Assembly (NCBI RefSeq): GCF_019203985.1
Contig: NZ_JAGSPD010000013.1
Location: 21,385-85,384, forward strand
DNA: 64,000 nt
Source: Winogradskyella luteola
Lineage (GTDB): Bacteria; Bacteroidota; Bacteroidia; Flavobacteriales; Flavobacteriaceae
Reading direction: 5' to 3'
Part shown: in pieces, positions 45,310-54,741 of the stretch
How positions within the stretch are numbered: the stretch's first letter is position 1
How the letters are laid out: the number at the start of each line of letters is the position of its first letter
Notes under the pieces: model-generated
Databases searched by the model: none
What the model saw: the letters and a program-made list of their open reading frames with translations, nothing else
Told to the model about the DNA's origin: nothing
Program-made: the position numbers and the translations under genes

Positions 45310-46665
45310 ATGTTAAATATATCTAAAAATCCGCTGAATAAGAATGTCGACTTAAGTAAGTTTAAGTCTGCAGCTCTGGTTTTAAATAAAAGTTATTACA
45401 AACAGTCCAAAAGGTTTTTAACTGGTTTTGCCATTGTTTGTATTATTATCCTTTTTCTACCTTGGACCCAAAATATTTCGGGTAGAGGGCAGGTGACTTC
45501 ATTAACGCCTGGTCAACGTCCACAAACTATACAATCTCCAATACCTGGAAGTATTCAAAAATGGTATGTGCGCGAGGGACAAACAGTGAAAAAGGGTGAT
45601 ACCATTATGCAAATTGCTGAGATTAAAAGTGATTACTTTGATCCTAATTTGGTAGAACGTACATCTCGACAAAGAGATGCTAAGGAGTTTTCGGCAAAGT
45701 CGTACGGAGAAAAAGTAAAAGCCCAAGATGTAAGAATTGGTGCTTTGCAAAAAGAACGGGTGTTAAAGTTAGAGCAAGCTGAGAACAAATTACTTCAAGC
45801 AAAATACAAAGTAGAAGCTGATAGTATTGATTTAGAAGCTGCAAAAACCAATCTAAGGATTGCAGAGATTAAATATAAACGTTCAGAAGATCTATTAAAA
45901 GATGGCTTTACAGCTCGAAAAAATCTGGAAGACGCACAGTTAAAACTTCAAGAAACGCAGGCCAAACGTGTATCTCAAGAGAACAAATTTTTAGCAAGTA
46001 AGAACGAAGTGATAAATGCTAAGTTAGAAATTACAAGGATAAAGGCAGAGTTTGCAGATAAAGTTTCAAAAGCGCGGAGTGAGAAATTTTCTGCGCAATC
46101 CAATCAATTCAGTACAGAGGCTGATGTTCAAAAACTAGAAAATCAAGTCTCTAATTATTCTCTTAGAAGAGATATGCTATTTATAACAGCACCTTATAAT
46201 GGCTTTATAAATACAGCTTTTCGCGGTGGTGTTGGGCAGACGTTTAAGGAAGGTGAAGAATTAGTGGGTATCATTCCAGAAGATATTGAACTAGCCGTAG
46301 AAACCTATGTTGAACCTATAGATTTGCCACTTATGCACAAAGGGGAAAAAGTCCGTGTACAGTTCGATGGATGGCCTGCAATCATTTTTAGTGGTTGGCC
46401 AAATGTGTCTTATGGTACTTATGGAGCAGAAGTTGTCGCTGTAGAACGTTTTATAAGTTCTAACGGAAAATTTAGAGTGCTGTTAAAACCAGATCCAGAT
46501 GACCATCCGTGGCCAAAAGAAATAAGAGCTGGCTCTGGAGCATTTACTATGGCGCTATTGGAAGATGTACCAATTTGGTTTGAGCTATGGCGAAAGTTGA
46601 ATGGCTTTCCACCGAATTACTATCAACCTGTAGATGGGAGTAGTTCCAAAAAGGCTAAAAAATAA
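45310..46665 (+). CDS. HlyD-family periplasmic adaptor protein
   Basis: A 451-residue membrane-fusion protein that bridges the inner-membrane ABC protein and the outer-membrane TolC channel. One membrane helix near the N-terminus (about residues 39-56) anchors it. The biotinyl-lipoyl hinge (QSPIPGSIQKWYVREGQTVK) lies at about 76-95, a long coiled-coil hairpin follows at about 120-270, and the barrel returns with LFITAPYNGFI. It starts 11 bp after the ABC gene. Confidence 0.92.
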   Translation: MLNISKNPLNKNVDLSKFKSAALVLNKSYYKQSKRFLTGFAIVCIIILFLPWTQNISGRGQVTSLTPGQRPQTIQSPIPGSIQKWYVREGQTVKKGDTIMQIAEIKSDYFDPNLVERTSRQRDAKEFSAKSYGEKVKAQDVRIGALQKERVLKLEQAENKLLQAKYKVEADSIDLEAAKTNLRIAEIKYKRSEDLLKDGFTARKNLEDAQLKLQETQAKRVSQENKFLASKNEVINAKLEITRIKAEFADKVSKARSEKFSAQSNQFSTEADVQKLENQVSNYSLRRDMLFITAPYNGFINTAFRGGVGQTFKEGEELVGIIPEDIELAVETYVEPIDLPLMHKGEKVRVQFDGWPAIIFSGWPNVSYGTYGAEVVAVERFISSNGKFRVLLKPDPDDHPWPKEIRAGSGAFTMALLEDVPIWFELWRKLNGFPPNYYQPVDGSSSKKAKK

Positions 46666-46668
46666 ATT

Positions 46669-48072
46669 ATGAAGTATCTAGGCACATTACTTTTAATTTT
46701 TATTGGTTTACTGAGCTTTGGGCAAACAGACAGCATTACAGAAATACTTCGGTTTGATGAATACTTGGGGTATGTAAAAAAGTTTCATCCGATTGTGAAG
46801 CAAGCAGAATTGGTTATTGATGAAGGTCAGGCTAAGCTTCTAAAATCCCGTGGCGCCTTCGACCCTAAGTTTGAGGTCGATTACGATCGTAAAAAGTTTA
46901 AAGGAACGGAGTATTTTGACAGGCTTAATGGTATGTTTAAAATACCAACATGGTACGGTATAGAGTTGAAAGCCACTTTCGAAGAAAACTCTGGTGAATT
47001 CTTGAACCCACAAGGTTTTGTGCCAGATGATGGTTTGTATTCTGCAGGTTTAAAAATTCCTGTAGCCCAAGGGTTATTGATTAACGATCGTATGGCTTCT
47101 TTAAAACAGGCAAAGTTGTTTAGGGAACAAGTAAAAGCAGATCGCGATATTTTTGTCAACAACATATTGTTTGAAGCTTCAATGGCATATTTTAAGTGGT
47201 TAAAAGCGTATAATGAACTACTGCTCTTTCAAAATTTCTTAACTAATGCAGAGTTGAGATTTCGAGGTATAGAACGTGGTGCCGAAGTAGGGGAGCGTGC
47301 TCAAATTGACGTTGTTGAGGCGCGTATAGCCATTAATCAGCGTAGATTGAGTTTAGAGCAATCTAGAGTGAAATTGATGAAAGCAGCTTTAAATCTATCG
47401 ACGTTTTTATGGTTGGAGAATAATATCCCAGTAGAATTACAACCCAACGTTATACCCGATGTAGATTCAGAGCCCATAATAGATACAACATTCAATATTA
47501 ACCAACTGCGAGAGGATGAAGCCATAATCGAAGCACATCCTAAGATGATTTCTTTAGACTATAAATTACAGAGTTTAGAGGTCGATAGAAGATTAAAATC
47601 CAATAAGTTATTACCTAAAGTTGATGTGGAATATAATTTTATAACCGAAGTGCCAGAGGTCGCAAGAACTTTTAACACGGCAGAATATAAAGGCGGACTA
47701 AATATTAGTTTCCCTCTGTTTTTAAGGAAAGAAAGAGGTGATTTAAAATTAGCAAAAATTAAATTGCAAGATACTGAGTTTGAAATTGATGCAACTCGTG
47801 TTAACCTGCGCAACAAAATAGATGCCTTACAAAAAGAACTAGAATCTTATGTTACCCAAAATGAAATAACGCTTCAAATGGTTACGGATTATGAGCGTAT
47901 GCTTCAGGCCGAAGAACGTAAATTTGAATTGGGTGAGAGTTCATTGTTCTTGGTAAACTCTCGTGAATCTAAGCTTATTGATGGTCAGTTGAAAGCTATT
48001 GAAATTCAGAATAAGTTTTTCAATACAAAAGCAAAGTTGTTTAATAGTTTAGCTGTGAATCCGGATTTATAA
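46669..48072 (+). CDS. TolC-family outer-membrane efflux protein
   Basis: A 467-residue outer-membrane channel with a signal peptide (IFIGLLSFGQ) and two sets of long helical hairpins typical of the OEP family. It lies 3 bp after the HlyD gene and completes the exporter. No toxin, peptide or protein substrate gene is adjacent, so the cargo is unknown. Confidence 0.92.
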   Translation: MKYLGTLLLIFIGLLSFGQTDSITEILRFDEYLGYVKKFHPIVKQAELVIDEGQAKLLKSRGAFDPKFEVDYDRKKFKGTEYFDRLNGMFKIPTWYGIELKATFEENSGEFLNPQGFVPDDGLYSAGLKIPVAQGLLINDRMASLKQAKLFREQVKADRDIFVNNILFEASMAYFKWLKAYNELLLFQNFLTNAELRFRGIERGAEVGERAQIDVVEARIAINQRRLSLEQSRVKLMKAALNLSTFLWLENNIPVELQPNVIPDVDSEPIIDTTFNINQLREDEAIIEAHPKMISLDYKLQSLEVDRRLKSNKLLPKVDVEYNFITEVPEVARTFNTAEYKGGLNISFPLFLRKERGDLKLAKIKLQDTEFEIDATRVNLRNKIDALQKELESYVTQNEITLQMVTDYERMLQAEERKFELGESSLFLVNSRESKLIDGQLKAIEIQNKFFNTKAKLFNSLAVNPDL

Positions 48073-48190
48073 TCTTAGAGCTGTAAAAAGTAACGCACAA
48101 GTTCAATCCATTTTAGACGCTGTTTTTTATCTTTTTGAGTTTGAAGGCATATAATTTGGAATTTGATTTTCGTAAGTTGATATTTGTTAC

Positions 48191-49543
48191 ATGAACGTAC
48201 ATTTTATAGCTATAGGCGGAGCTGCAATGCATAATCTGGCCTTGGCATTACATAACAAAGGCTACAAAGTTACAGGTAGTGATGACGAAATTTTCGATCC
48301 TTCAAAATCAAGATTAGAAGCTAAAGGGTTATTGCCCCAAACATTTGGATGGTACCCTGAAAAAATCACCCAAAATTTAGATGCTATCGTTTTGGGTATG
48401 CATGCCAAAGCTGATAACCCAGAATTGCTAAAAGCTCAAGAACTCGGTTTGAAAATCTATAGTTATCCTGAATTTCTATACGAACAGGCAAAAGATAAAA
48501 CTAGAGTAGTGATTGGTGGAAGCCACGGAAAAACTACAATTACATCCATGATTTTGCATGTGATGCATTATCACGATCGTGATGTCGATTATATGGTCGG
48601 TGCTCAGCTTGAAGGTTTTGATGTTATGGTGAAATTGACCGAAAGTAATGATTTTATGGTATTGGAAGGCGATGAGTACCTGAGTTCGCCAATAGATAGA
48701 CGACCAAAATTTCATTTGTATAAACCCAATATAGCCTTATTAAGTGGTATTGCTTGGGATCATATTAATGTATTTCCAACCTACGAAAACTATGTAGAGC
48801 AGTTTAGCATTTTTGTAAATTCTATTGTTAGAGGCGGAAGCATTAATTATAACGAAGAAGATGCTGAGGTTAAACGAGTGGTTGAAGCTTCCGAAAACCA
48901 GATTAGAAAGATTCCTTACCAAACTCCAAAATATAAGGTTGAAGATGGTGAAACACTTTTGGAAACCCCAGAAGGCCCAATGCCTATTGAAGTTTTTGGA
49001 GCACATAACCTCAATAATTTGGCAGGAGCAAAATGGATTTGTCAACATATGGGCATAGATGAAGATGATTTCTACGAAGCTATTTCTACTTTTAAGGGAG
49101 CAAGCAAACGCCTTGAGAAAATTGCGGAAAACTCTAAAAGTGTTGCCTATAAGGATTTTGCACATTCACCAAGTAAGGTAGAAGCGACAACCAAAGCCGT
49201 AAAGGAACAATATAGCGATAGAACTTTAGTGGCTTGTTTAGAATTGCATACGTATAGTAGTCTCAATGCCGAATTTTTAAAAGAGTACAAAGGTGCTTTA
49301 GATGCGGCAGATACTGCAGTAGTTTTTTATTCGCCGCATGCTGTGGAAATTAAAAAATTAGAGGAAGTTACACACGAGCAAATCGCCGATGCGTTTGAAC
49401 GTGAGGATTTAATTATTTATACCAACCCAAAAGATTTTAAGGACTTTTTATTTTCCCAAAATTTCGAAAACAAGTCACTGCTCTTAATGAGTTCAGGTAA
49501 TTATGGTGGCTTGGATTTTGATGATGTAACAAAACTGCTCTAA
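48191..49543 (+). CDS. mpl: UDP-N-acetylmuramate-tripeptide ligase-type Mur ligase
   Basis: A 450-residue Mur ligase. The N-terminal motif IAIGGAAMHNLA and the ATP-binding loop GGSHGKTTITS (about residues 109-119) are clear, and the order of the central and C-terminal domains matches Mpl rather than MurC (MurC has a different N-terminal Rossmann signature). Mpl recycles peptidoglycan tripeptide by joining it to UDP-MurNAc. The gene stands alone. Chance that it is another Mur-type ligase is modest. Confidence 0.88.
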   Translation: MNVHFIAIGGAAMHNLALALHNKGYKVTGSDDEIFDPSKSRLEAKGLLPQTFGWYPEKITQNLDAIVLGMHAKADNPELLKAQELGLKIYSYPEFLYEQAKDKTRVVIGGSHGKTTITSMILHVMHYHDRDVDYMVGAQLEGFDVMVKLTESNDFMVLEGDEYLSSPIDRRPKFHLYKPNIALLSGIAWDHINVFPTYENYVEQFSIFVNSIVRGGSINYNEEDAEVKRVVEASENQIRKIPYQTPKYKVEDGETLLETPEGPMPIEVFGAHNLNNLAGAKWICQHMGIDEDDFYEAISTFKGASKRLEKIAENSKSVAYKDFAHSPSKVEATTKAVKEQYSDRTLVACLELHTYSSLNAEFLKEYKGALDAADTAVVFYSPHAVEIKKLEEVTHEQIADAFEREDLIIYTNPKDFKDFLFSQNFENKSLLLMSSGNYGGLDFDDVTKLL

Positions 49544-49552
49544 GGTTTATTT

Positions 49553-49573
49553 ATTCTGAACTTGTTTCAGAAT
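49553..49573. repeat. Hairpin repeat of the ctgaacttgtttcag type
   Basis: ATTCTGAA - CTTGT - TTCAGAAT forms a perfect 8-bp stem just after mpl. The core ctgaacttgt also appears at 53911, so two copies of the motif exist in the window. The rest of the gap (49574-49804) holds nothing I recognise. Confidence 0.55.
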
Positions 49574-49804
49574 ATGTTCAATAATTCTCAGTTATCTGTT
49601 TGTTTTATTCATTTAAACCATTCATAATTTAGATATTGAATTAAAAATTTATTTTTTGCGAGTTTCCATAACACCTTTTGGCTTATATTGAACACAATAT
49701 CTACTAAATCTTTGAATAAAAATATATCGTTAGCAAATAATAGAATATATAAAACTCTACCATTAAAAACAATTAAAATGCTAAAAATCAAAGATATAAT
49801 GAGT

Positions 49805-51649
49805 TTAAATTTGCGAAATGAATTCCAAAAACACCTCTTTATGCTTCACCAAATCCAAATCCGGAGATAAAGACACACGTACAATATAATCTTTGTCACC
49901 TTCTTTTGTTGTGCCTTGTGTAGATGTTGCCGGGATGGTCCAATAACACCCTTTTAATTGACCATAGCTGACACAATACTTACTTTCTTGCGGGATTTTG
50001 GTAATCATAAGATTGATTAACCTATGGTTCAATGTTCTTTTATAGGTTTCTTTCTCTTCTTCAGTATTACCTTTGGTAGGTAGATCTAAAGAAAACACAG
50101 ATGGTGTAAAGCCTTGTTCAGCAAGTTCTTCAGAGACAAAGTTGATTTTTGCTTCTGGTAAGGTCTTCTCAATAAAACTTACAAACTCTCTAGTATTGGT
50201 ATAAGCATCACTAATGCGTTGCAACATAGATGGTAATTGTTCTGCTAGTATCTTGTATTGAAGAGCCGTTGCTTCGTTATCACAAATGTTAAGGTGTTTT
50301 TCTATGTTTTGCATTAAAGTTTCAGCTTTTTTATTGGCTACACAATAACCCGCTGTACATTTTCCTCCACTTGGAAATTTAGAACCACTAACATAAGCAA
50401 TCGTCTTAACCGTTGAAAGAATCTCACCATCTCCTAAAAATTGAACGTTAGGACAGAAGGTTTGGTCTAAAATGAAAACAGGAGCAATAGCAACTTTACC
50501 TTCTAATGTTAGTCGTTCTTTGGTTAAAACTGCTTTTAACTGCTCTAAATCTGGAACTTCAACACGTGGATTTGTTGGGATTTCTGCAATGATGAAAGGT
50601 ACAGAATCATCCTTTGCAATGTTGCTTAAAACGGTTTCTAAGCTTTGCACCATATCATTATCACCATCCACTTCTAAATCCATTACATCAACATGGTTTA
50701 GGCAAGCGGCAACACGTCTTGCTTGGTCATTTGTACCTCCATAACAGTTGGTTGGCACAATGAATTTAATGGTTTTTCCTTTGTAGCGTTCTAAAGCCTC
50801 ATCAATGAGTCCCATCATAATGGCGTACTGAACAGATAGTCCGCTAGAACCCACCAAAGGTTGAGATGATGTATTGGTAATGGTTTTAATAGAACTAAAT
50901 ACACGGGTTTTATCAGTATCAATAACACTACTTTGTGTGTTTATTGAAGTCTGATCTGTTAATGCCTTTAAGGCAACTACACAATTTGCTGGAGTCATGG
51001 CAATAGTTTCTCGTCGTCTCACATGCTGTATATCTGAAATATAATCAGCATTATGAGTTCCATTAACAATTAAAACACTTCCTAAACCTGAATAGAGATT
51101 GACATAAAAATCAACATTTGGATTTAGATCTGTGGCTTCAACCTTGTCTTGGTTAGGAATAAAAACATTGCTGCCTTCGAACTCTGAAATGTCTGCTATG
51201 CTGTCAACTTTTTTCAATTCAAAATTATAACCATAAACACGCTTAATAGCTTCTGGATTGAAAGACTCATGTAGTTTGTCTGTGTAAAAGATCTTGGTAT
51301 TTTTATTATCGAGCAAATTTTTTCTAAGGATTGCCAAAATAGGAATGCTCTGTGAAGAAAAGCTAATCACATGTTCTGGTTTTTGATGTTGCAAGCTGGC
51401 AATCGCCCATTCTAAAACACAGGATAGTGGATGTCCCAAGCGAATATAGTCATAGGCCGTAGGTAATTTAGAAAGTGCTGAAGCTTCAAAGTTATTGCTC
51501 TTAAACAAACTTTTAAATTGATCTAAGAACTCTGTTTTTGCCAATGCTTCGTTGTAAATATCTAGTCGATGCGTTGTGAGATTTAACCAATCGCTAGGTA
51601 TATTTTTTAAAACGCCTTCTATGTAATTCAGTATTTTGTTTTCTTGCAT
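49805..51649 (-). CDS. Long cystathionine gamma-synthase-like PLP enzyme
   Basis: A 614-residue PLP-dependent transferase of the Cys/Met metabolism family. The family core occupies about residues 250-500, with the PLP lysine in SGSKFPSGGK and a substrate region in IAEIPTNPRVEVPDLEQLKA. A 200-residue N-terminal extension precedes it, longer than in standard bacterial enzymes (about 390 aa) but similar in size to the fungal STR2 type. The ATG at 51649 gives the sequence MQENKILNYIEG; the open frame upstream encodes 52 atypical residues and was dropped. Exact reaction (cystathionine synthesis or a related elimination) is not certain. Confidence 0.85.
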   Translation of the reverse strand: MQENKILNYIEGVLKNIPSDWLNLTTHRLDIYNEALAKTEFLDQFKSLFKSNNFEASALSKLPTAYDYIRLGHPLSCVLEWAIASLQHQKPEHVISFSSQSIPILAILRKNLLDNKNTKIFYTDKLHESFNPEAIKRVYGYNFELKKVDSIADISEFEGSNVFIPNQDKVEATDLNPNVDFYVNLYSGLGSVLIVNGTHNADYISDIQHVRRRETIAMTPANCVVALKALTDQTSINTQSSVIDTDKTRVFSSIKTITNTSSQPLVGSSGLSVQYAIMMGLIDEALERYKGKTIKFIVPTNCYGGTNDQARRVAACLNHVDVMDLEVDGDNDMVQSLETVLSNIAKDDSVPFIIAEIPTNPRVEVPDLEQLKAVLTKERLTLEGKVAIAPVFILDQTFCPNVQFLGDGEILSTVKTIAYVSGSKFPSGGKCTAGYCVANKKAETLMQNIEKHLNICDNEATALQYKILAEQLPSMLQRISDAYTNTREFVSFIEKTLPEAKINFVSEELAEQGFTPSVFSLDLPTKGNTEEEKETYKRTLNHRLINLMITKIPQESKYCVSYGQLKGCYWTIPATSTQGTTKEGDKDYIVRVSLSPDLDLVKHKEVFLEFISQI

Positions 51650-51830
51650 AAGTTCCACTTTAAGGGATGGTAAAGATACATTAGTTGGCTTTTTATTTGA
51701 AATCTTACAAGGCGTTTTGTTGTTGTATAATATTTTAAATGTTACAGCGTTAATTACATAACCAACCAATTTTGATAGAAAGTATAAAGCACAGTTACGT
51801 TTCAAGACGTATTAATAAATCTTAATAATC

Positions 51831-52469
51831 ATGAAACGAATTGTTTATGTTTGCTTTATTGCACTCTTTTTATCATCTTGTACTTCCGATAACGATGATA
51901 ATCTACAAAATGAAGACTCTAATTTTTATGCACTTACTGTAGGTAATCAATGGGTATATAAGAGCTATGATTACAATAACGCTACACAAAATTATGATGA
52001 TACAGGTGTTATAGATTCTGTGAGTATAGTCGGTACAGAAATAATCAATGAGAACACCTTTTACAAATTTAGAAGATGGACAACTGGAAACGAAGATGGT
52101 ATTGCCTTTTGTAATCCAAACGGAGAGCATTTTGAGTTATTGAGAGATTCTCTTGGATATCTCGTTAGGGATGACGGAAAGATAAAATATTCAAACAATG
52201 ATTTTACAGCCAGAGTTTTGGACGATCAAGGTTGGGGAATAATCTATGATCAATTGATAGCTTTAAATAATGAAATTACGGTTGAAGCAGGTGCTTTTAT
52301 TAGTACATACTCGCAGCGATATGCTATTTTGTCCAATGAAGAGCAATCACCAGGATTGGATCACTTTTACTATGCTGATGGTTATGGGCTCATTTATGAT
52401 ACTTCATCTTATGTAACCCAAGATATTCCTCAAATTGTTAGACGATTGGATTCTTATGAAATAGATTAA
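51831..52469 (+). CDS. Hypothetical lipoprotein
   Basis: A 212-residue lipoprotein. The signal ends in a lipobox (LFLSSCTS) and the mature start is Asp-rich (DNDDNLQNED). The rest appears beta-rich with motifs NQWVYKSYD and DHFYYADGYGLI, a pattern common in Bacteroidetes surface lipoproteins. I do not recognise a named family. Confidence 0.8.
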   Translation: MKRIVYVCFIALFLSSCTSDNDDNLQNEDSNFYALTVGNQWVYKSYDYNNATQNYDDTGVIDSVSIVGTEIINENTFYKFRRWTTGNEDGIAFCNPNGEHFELLRDSLGYLVRDDGKIKYSNNDFTARVLDDQGWGIIYDQLIALNNEITVEAGAFISTYSQRYAILSNEEQSPGLDHFYYADGYGLIYDTSSYVTQDIPQIVRRLDSYEID

Positions 52470-52496
52470 GTTTATAAGAAAACAATTAGTTTTATA

Positions 52497-53297
52497 TTAT
52501 TTCGGTAATCCCAAAATATAATAGCCTGCTTTTTTTCCATTCGGTTTTTTTGCCTTGTCTACTTTCCAAATGTAGCTTTCATTTTTAAAATCTTTTATGA
52601 GACACTCTATATCTTTAAATGTATAGATTCTCATTATAGAAGCTTGCCCATCCCATGCATAGCACAAAGGAATAATAGGAATAAGGTAGGTAAAGACCAA
52701 TTGTTTCCAGCTTAATGGTTTTATAAAAGGTGTCATTAATAATGCCATAACAAAAAGTATTGCTAGTGACAATGGTAGCAATAACCACCAAAGAAGTGTT
52801 GGTATAGTGTTTTCGCCTATTTCATAAATCAATAATGGATGCTTATTATCTTGAGCTGATTTTAAAATGCTTTTAGCAACATTTGGAGGCATATGGTGAA
52901 AACTATTTACCATGGTTTTTAAGCCCATTGGTAAATTACTTAAATTAGTAGCATCAACAGAAGATTTATTATAAGTAACATTATGAATCTTAGTTGAATT
53001 TATCTGTTCTACTAATTTTGAGTTTGGGTGTAAATCAGTTAAGAGTAGTTTTAAAGACTCTGTGTTGTTTATATTGAGCTTCTTTATGACATCTAACATT
53101 ATGCCTCCAGAACCAGAACCCAGATCGATAATTTGAGAGAAATTATTCCGTTGCTTAGCAGTTATTATTAGAGATGCAATAATATCTGATGTTCTCATTA
53201 TTTTCTGCAATACAACTAACAAATTAGTCATGCCAGTTCTGATTGAACTAGGAAACCAAATAAAGTCTTCAAATTCAAAAAGCTGTATCCTTTTCAT
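52497..53297 (-). CDS. Class I methyltransferase with C-terminal membrane segments
   Basis: A 266-residue protein. SAM motif I is IIDLGSGSGGIMLDV (about residues 57-71) followed by LLLTDLHPNSKL. Two hydrophobic stretches follow at about 160-180 and 190-215 (WWLLLPLSLAILFVMALLM), which would place the enzyme at the membrane and suggest a lipid-soluble acceptor. Family members with such segments are little studied. It follows the FMN-binding protein gene by 12 bp and probably shares its transcript. Confidence 0.8.
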   Translation of the reverse strand: MKRIQLFEFEDFIWFPSSIRTGMTNLLVVLQKIMRTSDIIASLIITAKQRNNFSQIIDLGSGSGGIMLDVIKKLNINNTESLKLLLTDLHPNSKLVEQINSTKIHNVTYNKSSVDATNLSNLPMGLKTMVNSFHHMPPNVAKSILKSAQDNKHPLLIYEIGENTIPTLLWWLLLPLSLAILFVMALLMTPFIKPLSWKQLVFTYLIPIIPLCYAWDGQASIMRIYTFKDIECLIKDFKNESYIWKVDKAKKPNGKKAGYYILGLPK

Positions 53298-53309
53298 AAT
53301 GGTTATAGT

Positions 53310-53900
53310 TTAAAATACCTTATCCAAAAACTGTCTAATACTTTCCTGATTTGCTCTGAGCAATTCCTCACGAGCTAACTTGGTATCCTTTGGCTTTTTA
53401 TCTTGAGAGAGTTTAAACTTTCCTTCCCAATTAGTGATAGAGATTTCAAACATTTCAATATAATTTAGGTTTTTGTCTAGTCTCGGATTATTGGGTTCTA
53501 AAACATATTTATGGTCTGGAGCCTCTAAAAATTCGGTCATGGTAATTAAAGACTGTTTTAGAGCTTCTTTACTCTCAATAGCTTTTGCTTTTCCTTTTAG
53601 ATGCACCCTAATATAATTCCATGTAGGTAATTGTGTGGTTGAATATACTGTGGGCGAAATATAACACTGAGGCCCACCAAAAATAATACTAACGGCATTA
53701 TCATTTTTTAGAAGTGCAGCTTGCGGATTGAAAATATCTATATGACCAATAAGTTTTTCATTTTCGTAAATTAACGGTAAATGTGTAATCAATGGCTCAT
53801 TATCCTTTACCGATATAACCGTAGCTAAAGGATAAGCTTTAATGACTTCAATTATATGGTTGATGTCATTGTTTAGGTGATATTTTGGCGGGTATTTCAT
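53310..53900 (-). CDS. FMN-binding negative transcriptional regulator, PaiB-like
   Basis: A 196-residue protein of the FMN-binding PaiB family, flavin-reductase-like split barrel. Features are the start region YPLATVISVKDNEPLITHLP (about 18-37) and PTVYSTTQLPTWNYIRVHLKG. PaiB was reported as a regulator in Bacillus, but most members bind FMN and their true role is unclear. Confidence 0.88.
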   Translation of the reverse strand: MKYPPKYHLNNDINHIIEVIKAYPLATVISVKDNEPLITHLPLIYENEKLIGHIDIFNPQAALLKNDNAVSIIFGGPQCYISPTVYSTTQLPTWNYIRVHLKGKAKAIESKEALKQSLITMTEFLEAPDHKYVLEPNNPRLDKNLNYIEMFEISITNWEGKFKLSQDKKPKDTKLAREELLRANQESIRQFLDKVF

Positions 53901-53909
53901 GTTTTATTA

Positions 53910-53970
53910 CCCTGAACTTGTTCTCAGGATTTAATCAAATTATTTTTTGTTGCTATTCGACTGCACTCAA
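53910..53970. repeat. Two degenerate dispersed-repeat fragments
   Basis: The gap contains ACCCTGAACTTGTTCTCAGGAT-like sequence (53910-53930, arms CCTGA/TCAGG) and, further on, ttcgactgcactcaa (53956-53970). Both resemble repeats common in flavobacterial intergenic DNA, e.g. cctgaacttgtttcagg and ttcgactgcgctcag. They are short and probably decayed. Confidence 0.5.
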
Positions 53971-53982
53971 TTTAGTGAATAA

Positions 53983-54426
53983 TTACACTCCAAACTGCCT
54001 AAAATGATGATCTAAATGCTTATACTGCATTTGTCCCCATTGCTGTGCTGTAAAATATCCAAAAGCAGGATGTGGCTGCCACTCAGCTTTATCTTTGTTT
54101 GAATAGGCTTCGTCAATCAGAGTTTCTAGTTTTATTTTTTCAGCGTTAAAATCTTTATCTTCTTTTGGTTTTAGGAATTTTGCAGTTGGCAATCCCTTTC
54201 GCCATGGCTTATCATTATAAAGTGATTTTTTAAAGAATAGTTTAGCCAGCCAATTGGGTTTCATGCCATAATCGTTTTTTTCTAGCAGAATATTAAATGG
54301 CCCTTGGCAATGCCATACCATTTGCCCTACGGTCATTTTGCCCCATTCTGCCGTAGAATTTTCGTTGAGATTGTTGAATCTTGATTTAATAGTCTTGTAA
54401 GTATCTTCTTCAAAGATAGATTTCAT
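53983..54426 (-). CDS. DUF1569/DinB-like protein
   Basis: A 147-residue four-helix protein of the DinB/DUF1569 type. His residues positioned for metal binding are visible: the first in MVWHCQGP near residue 32 and the pair in HPAFGYFTAQQWGQMQYKHL DHH near the C-terminus (about 118-142). Function is unknown; relatives are thiol- or metal-dependent enzymes. It is transcribed away from the truncated radC. Confidence 0.83.
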   Translation of the reverse strand: MKSIFEEDTYKTIKSRFNNLNENSTAEWGKMTVGQMVWHCQGPFNILLEKNDYGMKPNWLAKLFFKKSLYNDKPWRKGLPTAKFLKPKEDKDFNAEKIKLETLIDEAYSNKDKAEWQPHPAFGYFTAQQWGQMQYKHLDHHFRQFGV

Positions 54427-54487
54427 TTTTGATTGATTTTAGATGAATTTTTTTGATGTTTAAAATTACAATTTTTATATTTAACAC

Positions 54488-54736
54488 ATGTCAGAAAAAT
54501 CAACTTCATTTTCTATTAAAAATTGGTCGCAAGACGATCAGCCAAGAGAGAAATTACGAGACAAAGGTAAAGCGGTATTGAGCGATGCAGAACTGGTTGC
54601 TATTTTAATTGGTTCTGGCAATCGAGATGAAAGTGCAGTAGATTTATGCAAGCGGATTTTGGTTAGTGTCGATAATAATTTAAATACCTTAGGTAAACGT
54701 TCTATAAATCAACTTATGAAATTTAAAGGTATAGGC
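54488..54736 (+). pseudogene. radC: radC, truncated after about 83 codons
   Basis: The N-terminal part of the RadC family is intact: the start MSEKSTSFSIKNWSQDDQP with REKL, then LSDAELVAILIGSGNRDESA and the helix-hairpin-helix part ending KFKGIG. Homology ends at the glycine coded by ggc at 54734-54736; two foreign codons and a stop follow. The whole JAMM/MPN catalytic domain (HxHP...D) is missing, so this copy cannot have RadC's metalloprotease-like activity. The break is the left edge of the accessory island. Confidence 0.92.
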
Positions 54737-54741
54737 ATAAC

